NCBI GenBank assembly: GCA_937868035.1
Contig: CALMLK010000124.1
Coordinates: 1-6,422 of the forward strand
From: an uncultured Alphaproteobacteria bacterium
Lineage (GTDB): Bacteria; Pseudomonadota; Alphaproteobacteria; Rhizobiales; Aestuariivirgaceae
DNA: 6,422 nucleotides
Direction of reading: 5' to 3'
In this document: piece by piece, positions 1 through 5,987 of the stretch
Numbering within the stretch: the first letter of the stretch is position 1
How the letters are laid out: every line of letters begins with the position of its first letter
Notes under the pieces: generated by a model
What the model saw: the letters and a program-made list of their open reading frames with translations, nothing else
Database searches by the model: none
What the model was told of the DNA's origin: nothing
Translations under genes and position numbers: made by a program

Positions 1-2357
1 GCCTGAGTTTGGCCGCTTATGCGGACACCATCGACTGGAACACGCGTCCAGCCACAAACCTGCGCGGGGGTGCCACCGATTCACCGACATACGGCAGCGC
101 ACCGACTTTGCTCACCGTCACGAGCAGCGGCAGCGTTGCGGGAGCCTATGATTCCGCCGGACCGAATACGCTGGCCATCGAGCCTGCATCAACGTCAAAC
201 GGAACGACGGGCTACGTCAACTCGACGATGAATGCCACCGTGGACGACGAAAGCGCCGTCCAGACCACGACCATCAATTTCAATGAGCCCGTCTACAATG
301 CCAGCGTTATCGTGGGTGACATTGATGGCGGGCCAACCTTCAACATCTCGGGCGCTGCCTTCAACGACATCGTGGAGTTTCGCGCCACGAACATCGCGGG
401 GAGCACCATCCTGCCCACATCGGGCACACCGCAGAATGCGGCCATCGTCACCTGGAATGCCGCCACCGGGCGGGCACTGTCTACCAACCAGAACGTCACG
501 GACAATGCGGGCAACGTCACCGTCAGCTTTGCCGGACCGATCCGTACACTGACCATTCGTCACATCTCCGGCGCCAACAGCACGGTCACCAACCCGACGC
601 AGCAGTTCATCTATATCGAAACGGTGACGTTCACGCGGTCCCCACAACTGCGGCTGCAGAAGACCTCCAACGGTGGCGTCGGCACGTTCAATTTCGACGT
701 CGGCAACGTCCTCAATCTGGCCACCTCGCCCTGGTCATCGCAGACGTTGTCCACCTCGGTCACAACGGCCACTGCCGGCACGGCGGTGACGGGGGCCTAC
801 ACGCGGCTCTACGCGACGGCAACGAACACCACGATAGCGGAAACGGGTGCGGCGGGCTGGCTCATCACGACAACACCTGCCACCTGTACGGATGCCAACA
901 GTGCCGTCTCGGGGAACCCGGCCAGCTTCACCGCGACGGTGAGCGGCTACACCGTCACACTGGCGGCCGCCAACGTGCGCGCCGGGGCCCTGATCACTTG
1001 CGCAATCATCAACGGAAAGCGGCCCACGCTGCAGGTACGCAAGCTGTCGGTGGGAAACACGGGCTCGTTCGATTTCAGCGGCAGCAACGGGTTCGGCACG
1101 GTCACCCTCAACACCACATCAGCCAATCCTGCGCCCAGTGCGGTGATGACGTTGACCACAGCGGCGACCGCAACGACCGTCACGGAAACAGTTCCCGCAG
1201 GATGGACACTTGCTTCCGCCACATGCACGGGCATGGCGGTGGGTGGCACCGCATCGCTTTCAGGCAACGTCCTCACGCTCAATGCAGCGGCAACGGCAGC
1301 AACGGCCAATATCGTCTGCACCTTCACCAACAACAAGACACCCGTGGTGCGCGTGCAGAAGATCACCACCGGAAACTTCGGCGGGCCGTTCACGTTCTCG
1401 TCCAGCAATCTTGCAACGACGCCCGGCCCCATCAGCACGCTTGCGGTCAACAGCGCGGCGCCCGCTCCGCCCGCCGCCAATCTTGTCTCGACGACCGGCA
1501 GCAATGTCACGCTTGGCGAAACATTTTCGCTCGCCTGGATCAGCGCTGGCGTGAGTTGCACTGATAGCAATGCGAGCGTCACCGGCAATCCCACGCCCGT
1601 CGCCACCTCAGCCACGCCAAGTGTCACCATTCCGGGTGCGAACGTGGTCAATGGTGCGGATATCACGTGCGTGTTCACCAATGCTGCCGCAGCGCCACAA
1701 CTTGCCGTCAGCAAGACAGCCAGTCCCACCAATGTGACGGCTGCTGGGCAAACCATTTCCTTCACGATGGTGGTGAGCAACCCTGGCAACGTGCCGCTCA
1801 CCTCCGTTACGCTCACCGACCCCTTGGGTGCCGTGACCTGCGTGCCGAGCGGTACGAACGTGATCGCCAGCCTGGCCGTCGGAGCAAACGCCACCTGCAC
1901 CGTGAGCTATACTGCCACCCAGGCGGATTTCGACACGAATGGAGGCGGGGACAGTGACATCGACAATACTGCGACAGCTGCCTCCACATACAACAGCAAT
2001 CCTGTCAGTGCGCAGGGTTCGGTCGCCGTCACGATGACGCTCAATCCGCAGCTCGTGATCGACAAGATTGGTTCACCGCTTGCCAACGTCGGCGTGGGCG
2101 GCACGATCACCTACACCTATCGTGTCCGCAACGCCGGCAACCAGACGGTGACGGGCGTCAGCGTCTCCGACGTGCACAATGGCTATGGCACGGCCCCCGT
2201 GCCGGGCAATGAGATCATGCTGGTGGATGCCGCGCCGCTCAGCGACTCCAGCGACGCCGCCACCAACGGCGTGTGGGACACGTTGCGGCCCGGTGATGAA
2301 ATCCGCTTCACCGCCACCTATGTGGTGAAGCAGAAGGACATCAACCTGCATCAGTAG
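1..2357 (+). CDS. Exported DUF11-repeat surface protein, 5' end outside window
   Basis: The reading frame is open from the window's left edge (first full codon at base 3), and the first residues, LSLAAYA followed by DTIDW, look like the end of a signal peptide cut after AYA. The true start is therefore upstream, and the TTG at base 9 is not it. Counting from base 9, residues about 6-208 form a Thr/Asn/Gly-rich, beta-type N-terminal domain that I cannot name. Three related repeats follow (about 211-338, 339-442 and 443-560). Each opens with a QLRLQK / LQVRK / VRVQK strand, carries a Trp a few residues before a Cys, and closes with an ITC/IVC-x-F/I-x-N strand. Two DUF11-like repeats (about 562-677 and 678-782) open with PQLAVSK and PQLVIDK. 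Composition (very rich in Thr, Ala, Asn, Ser; few charges) fits a secreted or cell-surface adhesin-like protein. No membrane anchor, autotransporter barrel or sorting signal is visible at the C-terminus. The last repeat stops at VKQKDINLHQ, about 30 residues short of its neighbour, so the gene may be truncated. Exact function unknown. Confidence 0.85.
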   Translation, partial: LSLAAYADTIDWNTRPATNLRGGATDSPTYGSAPTLLTVTSSGSVAGAYDSAGPNTLAIEPASTSNGTTGYVNSTMNATVDDESAVQTTTINFNEPVYNASVIVGDIDGGPTFNISGAAFNDIVEFRATNIAGSTILPTSGTPQNAAIVTWNAATGRALSTNQNVTDNAGNVTVSFAGPIRTLTIRHISGANSTVTNPTQQFIYIETVTFTRSPQLRLQKTSNGGVGTFNFDVGNVLNLATSPWSSQTLSTSVTTATAGTAVTGAYTRLYATATNTTIAETGAAGWLITTTPATCTDANSAVSGNPASFTATVSGYTVTLAAANVRAGALITCAIINGKRPTLQVRKLSVGNTGSFDFSGSNGFGTVTLNTTSANPAPSAVMTLTTAATATTVTETVPAGWTLASATCTGMAVGGTASLSGNVLTLNAAATAATANIVCTFTNNKTPVVRVQKITTGNFGGPFTFSSSNLATTPGPISTLAVNSAAPAPPAANLVSTTGSNVTLGETFSLAWISAGVSCTDSNASVTGNPTPVATSATPSVTIPGANVVNGADITCVFTNAAAAPQLAVSKTASPTNVTAAGQTISFTMVVSNPGNVPLTSVTLTDPLGAVTCVPSGTNVIASLAVGANATCTVSYTATQADFDTNGGGDSDIDNTATAASTYNSNPVSAQGSVAVTMTLNPQLVIDKIGSPLANVGVGGTITYTYRVRNAGNQTVTGVSVSDVHNGYGTAPVPGNEIMLVDAAPLSDSSDAATNGVWDTLRPGDEIRFTATYVVKQKDINLHQ

Positions 2358-2360
2358 AAC

Positions 2361-2389
2361 TGGACTTCCGGCACCGGCAGTCTTACATG
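2361..2389 (+). promoter_or_regulatory. Candidate promoter for the 6S RNA
   Basis: A -35-like TGGACT (2361-2366) and a -10-like TTACAT (2384-2389) are separated by 17 bases, which would start transcription near 2394-2397. That is where the predicted closing stem of the 6S RNA begins. The -10 match is weak (3 of 6 to TATAAT), so the call rests mainly on position. The element begins only 4 bases after the stop codon of the upstream repeat-protein gene. Confidence 0.35.
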
Positions 2390-2413
2390 GCGGATGGCGA
2401 GACTGCCCGGTGC
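2371..2413 (+). repeat. 13-bp inverted repeat overlapping the 6S promoter and 5' end
   Basis: GCACCGG plus CAGTCT (2371-2383) is the reverse complement of AGACTG plus CCGGTGC (2400-2405 and 2407-2413), interrupted by a single unpaired C at 2406. The loop is 16 bases (2384-2399). No T-run follows, so it is not a textbook intrinsic terminator, but it lies 13 bases after the repeat-protein stop codon and could act as its mRNA 3'-end structure. Its right arm includes bases of the predicted 6S closing stem, so the two folds exclude each other. Confidence 0.6.
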
Positions 2414-2562
2414 GTGCAGGAACCTTTATTCCCTGGGGCCTATAAACGATACCATTGGGAGCTGTCCCTGTGCCGGGCCGTGGCCTGGCGTAAACGGCGC
2501 CCACCTACGCAAGTAGGGACCCGGGATCGTACGTTCCCACGGCCCATGGTGGTCTCGTCACT
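2394..2562 (+). ncRNA. ssrS: Probable 6S RNA
   Basis: 6S RNA binds the housekeeping sigma-70 RNA polymerase holoenzyme by imitating an open promoter. The stretch has no credible reading frame and can fold as a long, interrupted rod of about 170 nt, a usual length for alphaproteobacterial 6S. A closing stem pairs 2395-2403 (TGGCGAGAC) with 2552-2560 (GTCTCGTCA), 9 pairs including one G-U. Further pairings towards the far end are ACGAT (2446-2450) with ATCGT (2526-2530) and GTCCC (2464-2468) with GGGAC (2516-2520). A small hairpin CCTAC-GCAA-GTAGG (2504-2517) lies on the 3' side and competes with the last pairing. The words CCTGGGGCC, GGGAGCTGTCCC and GGGACCCGGGATCG resemble what I remember of alphaproteobacterial 6S sequences. 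The fau gene lies downstream on the same strand, as in the classical ssrS-ygfA arrangement, although here an antisense operon intervenes. Ends are approximate. A different structured RNA is possible, since no covariance search could be run. Confidence 0.7.
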
Positions 2563-2568
2563 TCTCCC

Positions 2569-3066
2569 TCAGCTTCGAACATAACCCAGCGCCCGGTTTT
2601 CTACGGCAATGCGCCAGGCGAGCATGGCGAAATTCAAGACTGCAAAGATGACCGCCACTGCCACGAGGTTGAAGACCAGCGGCAAGAGCGGCACTTCAAT
2701 TGCAACGAGTGCATAATTCGGATGCCGGATGAAGCGGAACGGTCCCCGGGCCACCAGCCGCTCACCGGGCACCGTGATGATGCGCGTGGTCCAGCGGGCC
2801 CCAAGCGTCACCAGAATCCAGAGCCTGAACACCTGGCAAGCCGCATAAAGGGCGAGTAGCGGCAGCGATACCTCACGCGCAGGCGCAAGCCACCACAGGC
2901 TCAACAGCCATGTGGCGTGAAGCGCCACCATGACGGGATAGTGGCCGGCCCCGTGCTCCGCGCCACCCGCTGCGAGCAGGCGCTTCGTGTTGCGCCGGGC
3001 AAGCCAGACTTCGCTTGCCCTCTGGGCGGTCACGAGGACAAGGATGGCAACGGCGAGCATGTTCAT
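2569..3066 (-). CDS. ICMT-family membrane methyltransferase (BpsB/YpbQ-like)
   Basis: This 165-residue protein belongs to the isoprenylcysteine carboxyl methyltransferase-like group of small integral membrane SAM-dependent methyltransferases. Hydrophobic segments lie at about residues 3-14, 45-61, 67-87 and 120-151. The family's conserved C-terminal half is present: GARWTTRIITVPGERLVARGPFRFIRHPNY at about 89-118, where the Arg-His-Pro-Asn-Tyr motif helps form the SAM site, and a late Glu (156). I chose the ATG at 3066 because it overlaps the stop of the upstream polyketide synthase gene as ATGA, a typical translational coupling. A longer in-frame start at 3135 would only add a shadow of that gene. 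In Bacillus subtilis the homologous BpsB (YpbQ) O-methylates alkylpyrones made by its partner type III PKS, and the same role is inferred here. The stop lies about 7 bases from the predicted end of the convergent 6S RNA. The substrate is inferred from the neighbour and not seen in the sequence. Confidence 0.85.
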   Translation of the reverse strand: MNMLAVAILVLVTAQRASEVWLARRNTKRLLAAGGAEHGAGHYPVMVALHATWLLSLWWLAPAREVSLPLLALYAACQVFRLWILVTLGARWTTRIITVPGERLVARGPFRFIRHPNYALVAIEVPLLPLVFNLVAVAVIFAVLNFAMLAWRIAVENRALGYVRS

Positions 3067-4133
3067 TGTGTCATCGTGACAAAGCTGGCGGTGAAACCGG
3101 GACCGAGAGAGCCGACGAAGCGGCGGCCTGTCCATGGTTGTGACATGGCGCTTTGCAAGACGAACAACACCGTGGGCGCGGACATGTTGCCGAAACCTGC
3201 GAGGACGGCGCGTTCATCCGCGAGCCGTCCTTGCCCCAGTTCAAAGGCCGTTTCGAGCGCCTGGATCACCTTCGTGCCGCCAGGGTGGAATGAATAGTGA
3301 TCGACATCGGCTGTTGTGAGGGCATTGCGCTGCAGAAAGGCATCGGCCGCTTTGCGCAGATCGTTGAGCACAAGGTCGGGAATCGAGCGCGAGAAAATGG
3401 CGCCGAAGCCTTCATCATCCACGCGCCATCCCATGACATCGACTGTTCCGGGCCAAGTGTGTTCGCCACTGCATTCGATTGTGGGACCGGAGCCAGAGGT
3501 GCGGATCACGGCGGCCGCAGCACCATCGCCGAAGAGGGCGGTGGCGACGATGTTCGACTTGGTCATCTCATCACGCCGGAAGGCGAGGGTGCACAACTCG
3601 ATCACGCAGAGGAGAATGGTCTTGCCCGGCATGGCGCGGGCGAGGCGGGCGGCAACGGCGAGGCCCGTCACGCCGCCGGCGCAGCCAAGGCCAAACACGG
3701 GGAGGCGCAGCACATCATCCCGGAATCCCATGCTGCTCATGACCCGTGCCTCGATTGACGGCGTGGCAATGCCGGTGGAGGAGACCGTGACGATTGCGTC
3801 CACACCAGACGGAGCAACGCCCGCTTCGTCCAAGGCCCGCATGCTTGCCTCCCTGAACAGGGTTTCGGCAGCTACCGTGAAGCGTTGTGTCCGTTCCGGC
3901 CAGCCCCAGGCGTGATCGAACCACTCCGATGGGCAAGCGGAATAGCGTCGGTCGATCCCGGTATTGGTGAAGACGGGTAGCATCCGTTCGAAGTCATCGC
4001 CGAAGCGCGCAAAAATGCGACCCGCCTGCTTCACCACATGGGCGGTTTCAAGCACATGGGGCGGGACGGCGGTTGCGAGGCTGGAAAGACGGGGGCTTGG
4101 TGAGGAGAATCGAGACGGTGCCGATGCGGTCAT
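3063..4133 (-). CDS. Type III polyketide synthase (chalcone/stilbene synthase family)
   Basis: This enzyme family condenses an acyl-CoA starter with malonyl-CoA units and cyclises the product to alkylpyrones or alkylresorcinols/phloroglucinols. In the 356-residue form the catalytic triad is complete: Cys151 in FGLGCAGGVTGLA, His283 in YSFHPGGTK, and Asn316 in GFGNMSAPTVLF. The family's C-terminal GxGPGF-type motif is present as GSLGPGFTASF (about 341-351), and LFGDGAAA (about 200-207) and TNTGIDRRY (about 56-64) are typical family motifs. Length is normal for the family. The start is uncertain: ATG at 4133 gives MTASAPSRF, close to the family's usual N-terminus. A GTG at 4172 adds 13 residues and has a GGGGAAG about 9 bases upstream. 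The adjacent ICMT-type methyltransferase suggests a long-chain alkylpyrone or similar phenolic lipid that is then O-methylated, as in the Bacillus bpsA-bpsB operon. The starter chain length cannot be read from sequence alone. Confidence 0.95.
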   Translation of the reverse strand: MTASAPSRFSSPSPRLSSLATAVPPHVLETAHVVKQAGRIFARFGDDFERMLPVFTNTGIDRRYSACPSEWFDHAWGWPERTQRFTVAAETLFREASMRALDEAGVAPSGVDAIVTVSSTGIATPSIEARVMSSMGFRDDVLRLPVFGLGCAGGVTGLAVAARLARAMPGKTILLCVIELCTLAFRRDEMTKSNIVATALFGDGAAAAVIRTSGSGPTIECSGEHTWPGTVDVMGWRVDDEGFGAIFSRSIPDLVLNDLRKAADAFLQRNALTTADVDHYSFHPGGTKVIQALETAFELGQGRLADERAVLAGFGNMSAPTVLFVLQSAMSQPWTGRRFVGSLGPGFTASFVTMTQ

Positions 4134-4285
4134 GCCTGATGCTGTGGCGGTGGTAAAAAGACCGCAAGGCACAAGTCATCACTTCCCCGTGTACGTGGGA
4201 AAGGTCGCGCCCCGGTGATCGCGGGCTGGCGATGAGGTGTCGATTCCGGATGCGACCCCGTGCTGGCCCTTGCTAGGATGCCGGC
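4134..4285. promoter_or_regulatory. Divergent intergenic region with an imperfect palindrome
   Basis: This gap separates the divergently oriented polyketide synthase and fau genes and must hold the promoter of the PKS operon. An imperfect palindrome at 4182-4203 (CTTCCCC...GGGAAAG, 8 of 11 symmetric pairs) lies just upstream of the alternative GTG start of the PKS and could be an operator, or simply that start's ribosome-binding region. For fau, AGGA at 4275-4278 sits 7 bases before the ATG. No convincing -35/-10 pair was found on either strand. Confidence 0.3.
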
Positions 4286-4864
4286 ATGGATCCCTTGGCA
4301 CCCCTGAAGAAAGCTGCACGCGCCGAAGCCATGGCCCGGCGCGACGCCTCCCATGAACGGCTGAAAGATGCTGCGGCACAGTTTCTCGTCAGCCACCCTT
4401 TTCCCGTGAAACCTGAAGCTGGACGTTCCATTGTCTCGGCCTTCTTCCCCTATCTGAGCGAGATCGATACCCGGCCGCTCCTGGGGAAGCTGGCGGGCGA
4501 AGGCTGGACCACGGCGTTGCCCATCGTGCTGAAACTGGGGCAACCGCTTGAATTCCGCCGGTGGATGCCGGGCGAACCCACCATTCCCGGCAAGTGGGAT
4601 ATTCCCCGCCCGCCGGAAGATGCTCCGCTGGTCGATCCCGATGTCCTGCTGGTGCCACTGCTGGCATTTGACCGCAAAGGCTACCGGCTGGGCTATGGCG
4701 GCGGCTTTTATGACCGCACCCTGGAGAAGCTGCGGAACAGCAAGCCCGTCACCGCCATCGGCGTTGCCTATTCCGTGCAGGAAGTTGACAGCGTGCTCCA
4801 CGACCATCATGACCAGCTTTTGAATTATGTGATGACGGAAAAAGAGCTGATTTCGTGCGGTTGA
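4286..4864 (+). CDS. fau: 5-formyltetrahydrofolate cyclo-ligase
   Basis: This cytoplasmic enzyme (MTHFS, EC 6.3.3.2) uses ATP to convert 5-formyl-THF, a stored or inhibitory folate, into 5,10-methenyl-THF and so returns it to one-carbon metabolism. The 192-residue length is normal for the family. The N-terminal basic helix KKAARAEAMARR (8-19) and the hallmark GYRLGYGGGFYDR (132-144), the ATP/folate-binding signature, are intact. LLVPLLAFDRK just before it is the usual preceding strand. The ATG at 4286 has AGGA 7 bases upstream. The 3' end overlaps the following ymdB-like gene by 10 bases, indicating co-transcription. In proteobacteria fau (ygfA) commonly follows the 6S RNA gene; here a putative 6S RNA lies about 1.7 kb upstream on the same strand with a PKS operon between. 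Confidence 0.97.
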   Translation: MDPLAPLKKAARAEAMARRDASHERLKDAAAQFLVSHPFPVKPEAGRSIVSAFFPYLSEIDTRPLLGKLAGEGWTTALPIVLKLGQPLEFRRWMPGEPTIPGKWDIPRPPEDAPLVDPDVLLVPLLAFDRKGYRLGYGGGFYDRTLEKLRNSKPVTAIGVAYSVQEVDSVLHDHHDQLLNYVMTEKELISCG

Positions 4865-5676
4865 TCTTTCTTGGTGATGTGTTGGGCCGGTCCGGGCGCG
4901 AGGCAGTTGGGCGTGTCCTGCCGGATTTGCGGGCGCGATTTGCCCCGGATTGCGTTGTTGTGAACGGCGAGAACACGACTCACGGCTTCGGGCTGAGCAG
5001 CGAACACTATTTCTTCCTCCGGGATGCGGGTGCGGACGTGGTGACGCTCGGCAACCACGCCTTCGACCAACGCGAACTTCTGACGACGATCGCCCGTGAG
5101 GACCGCCTCATCCGCCCCGCCAACTGGCCGAAGGATTGTCCGGGGCGCGGCTCAGCCATGGTGGAGACGGCGTCCGGGCGGCGCGTGCTGGTGGTCAATG
5201 CCATGGGCCGCGTCATGGTGGAGCCGGTGCTGGATGACCCGTTCCCAGCAGTGGAGCGCGAAATCGAGCAGTGCCGTTTGGGCCGTGACTGCGATGCCAT
5301 CCTGCTCGACTTCCATGGCGAGGCGTCCTCGGAAAAGATGGCCATGGGCCATTTCTGCGATGGCCGCGTGAGTGTGGTGGTTGGCACCCACACCCACACG
5401 CCCACCGCCGATCATCACATTCTCGCCGGGGGCACGGCCTACCAGACCGATGCCGGCATGTGCGGGGATTATGATTCCGTCATCGGCATGGACAAGGCGG
5501 AGCCGTTGCAGCGTTTCCTGCGCAAGCTTCCGGTGGAGCGCATGAAACCCGCCGAGGGCGAGGCCACCGTGTGCGGCCTGGCAGTGGAAACGGACGACGC
5601 GACGGGGCTTGCCCTCAAAGTTGCGCCTATCCGCATCGGTGGCCGTCTGGCACCAGCGGAGATCCCATTCTGGTGA
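4855..5676 (+). CDS. YmdB-like metallophosphoesterase (TIGR00282 family)
   Basis: The product is a 273-residue member of the YmdB family of dinuclear-metal phosphoesterases; the Bacillus subtilis member hydrolyses 2',3'-cyclic nucleotide monophosphates in vitro and affects biofilm and motility decisions. All expected metal ligands are visible: Asp8 (GDVLGRSG), Glu39 and Asn40 (NGEN), Asn67 and His68 (LGNHAFD), His154 (DFHGEASSEK), and His179 and His181 (GTHTHTPTAD). Length matches the family. The start is a GTG at 4855 giving MRLIFLGDVLGRSG, which aligns with the family's N-terminus; it lies inside the last codons of fau (10-base overlap), so translation is probably coupled. The biological substrate in this organism is unknown. 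A 22-base palindrome 29 bases after the stop may end the transcript. Confidence 0.95.
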   Translation: MRLIFLGDVLGRSGREAVGRVLPDLRARFAPDCVVVNGENTTHGFGLSSEHYFFLRDAGADVVTLGNHAFDQRELLTTIAREDRLIRPANWPKDCPGRGSAMVETASGRRVLVVNAMGRVMVEPVLDDPFPAVEREIEQCRLGRDCDAILLDFHGEASSEKMAMGHFCDGRVSVVVGTHTHTPTADHHILAGGTAYQTDAGMCGDYDSVIGMDKAEPLQRFLRKLPVERMKPAEGEATVCGLAVETDDATGLALKVAPIRIGGRLAPAEIPFW

Positions 5677-5705
5677 CGCACGCCGGATAACGGGGCATGA
5701 ATCCA

Positions 5706-5727
5706 TTTTGTCGCTGTCGCGACAAAA
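5706..5727. terminator. 22-base palindrome after ymdB, terminator or operator
   Basis: TTTTGTCG (5706-5713) and CGACAAAA (5720-5727) form a perfect 8-bp inverted repeat around the loop CTGTCG. It lies 29 bases after the ymdB-like stop. On the plus strand the stem is followed by A's and not T's, so it is not a canonical rho-independent terminator. It also ends only 6 bases upstream of a candidate -35 element, a position suited to a dimeric regulator's operator. Which role applies cannot be decided from sequence. Confidence 0.4.
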
Positions 5728-5733
5728 AAGCCC

Positions 5734-5761
5734 GTGACGCTTGCCAAACAATTGCTATCAT
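5734..5761 (+). promoter_or_regulatory. Extended -10 promoter for the binding-protein gene
   Basis: TATCAT (5756-5761) matches TATAAT at 5 of 6 positions and is preceded directly by TGC, an extended -10 motif. GTGACG (5734-5739), with TGAC as in TTGACA, lies 16 bases upstream. Transcription would start near 5768, giving a leader of about 220 bases before the ATG at 5988. Confidence 0.5.
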
Positions 5762-5767
5762 CCAGCA

Positions 5768-5976
5768 TCGACAGACCTGAACACAAGAACAGGAAGCGCC
5801 GGGCACAGGGTTGCCCAGGCTCTTTGAAAAGAGGGTCTGAATGGTCATCGGGGAGGTGGCCATATCCATCCGGAAGGCGGAAGCGGCGTGTGCCGACTGA
5901 GGCTTTTCGCAGGATCAGGACGCACCCATTCCCCATGAAATTTGCTCATCGCCGGCTCAGCCGGCCTCAATTTTTT
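5768..5976 (+). other. Structured 5' leader of the binding-protein gene
   Basis: The leader between the predicted start site and the Shine-Dalgarno has several hairpins. GGGCA/TGCCC is at 5801-5816. A 10-bp stem with a GAAA loop spans 5816-5839; the two share base 5816. ATGGTCA/TGGCCAT (5841-5863) carries a GGGGAGG loop. CGGC-GTGT-GCCG is at 5884-5895. GCCGGC-TCA-GCCGGC (5951-5965) is followed after five bases by six T's (5971-5976), which is terminator-like. CCTC at 5965-5968 could also pair with the GAGG of the Shine-Dalgarno. A short reading frame, ATG 5841 to TGA 5898-5900 (19 residues), has GAGGG 5 bases upstream. I do not recognise a named riboswitch class here. The layout resembles an attenuated or translationally gated leader but is unproven. 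Confidence 0.35.
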
Positions 5977-5981
5977 GGAGG
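5977..5981 (+). promoter_or_regulatory. Strong Shine-Dalgarno of the binding-protein gene
   Basis: A perfect GGAGG sits 6 bases before the ATG at 5988 and directly follows the six-T run of the upstream hairpin. It fixes the start codon of the following gene. Confidence 0.85.
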
Positions 5982-5987
5982 AATGAC

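Noticed and set aside
947..1900. Long open frame (317 codons) antisense to the repeat-protein gene
   Set aside because: It mirrors a low-complexity Thr/Ala-rich gene of high GC content, has no recognisable motif, and the plus-strand frame has clear signal peptide and repeat structure.
2387..2584. Small open frame across the 6S RNA region
   Set aside because: It has no Shine-Dalgarno, its product is Arg/Pro-rich without motifs, and the region is better explained by a structured RNA.
3067..3135. N-terminal extension of the methyltransferase from the ATG at 3135
   Set aside because: The added residues (MDRPPLRRLSRSRF...) are Arg-rich and lie wholly within the PKS coding region; the ATG at 3066 fits the ATGA overlap and the hydrophobic family N-terminus.
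4274..4286. TAGGAT as an extended -10 giving a leaderless fau transcript
   Set aside because: No matching -35 is present and the same bases provide a good AGGA ribosome-binding site at normal spacing.
4130..4810. Open frame of 226 codons antisense to fau
   Set aside because: The plus strand encodes a full, motif-bearing cyclo-ligase; the antisense product shows no domain and is a GC-driven shadow.
5768..5976. Known riboswitch (glycine, ykkC-type, SAM-II) in the leader
   Set aside because: I looked for the conserved cores of these classes and did not find a convincing match.
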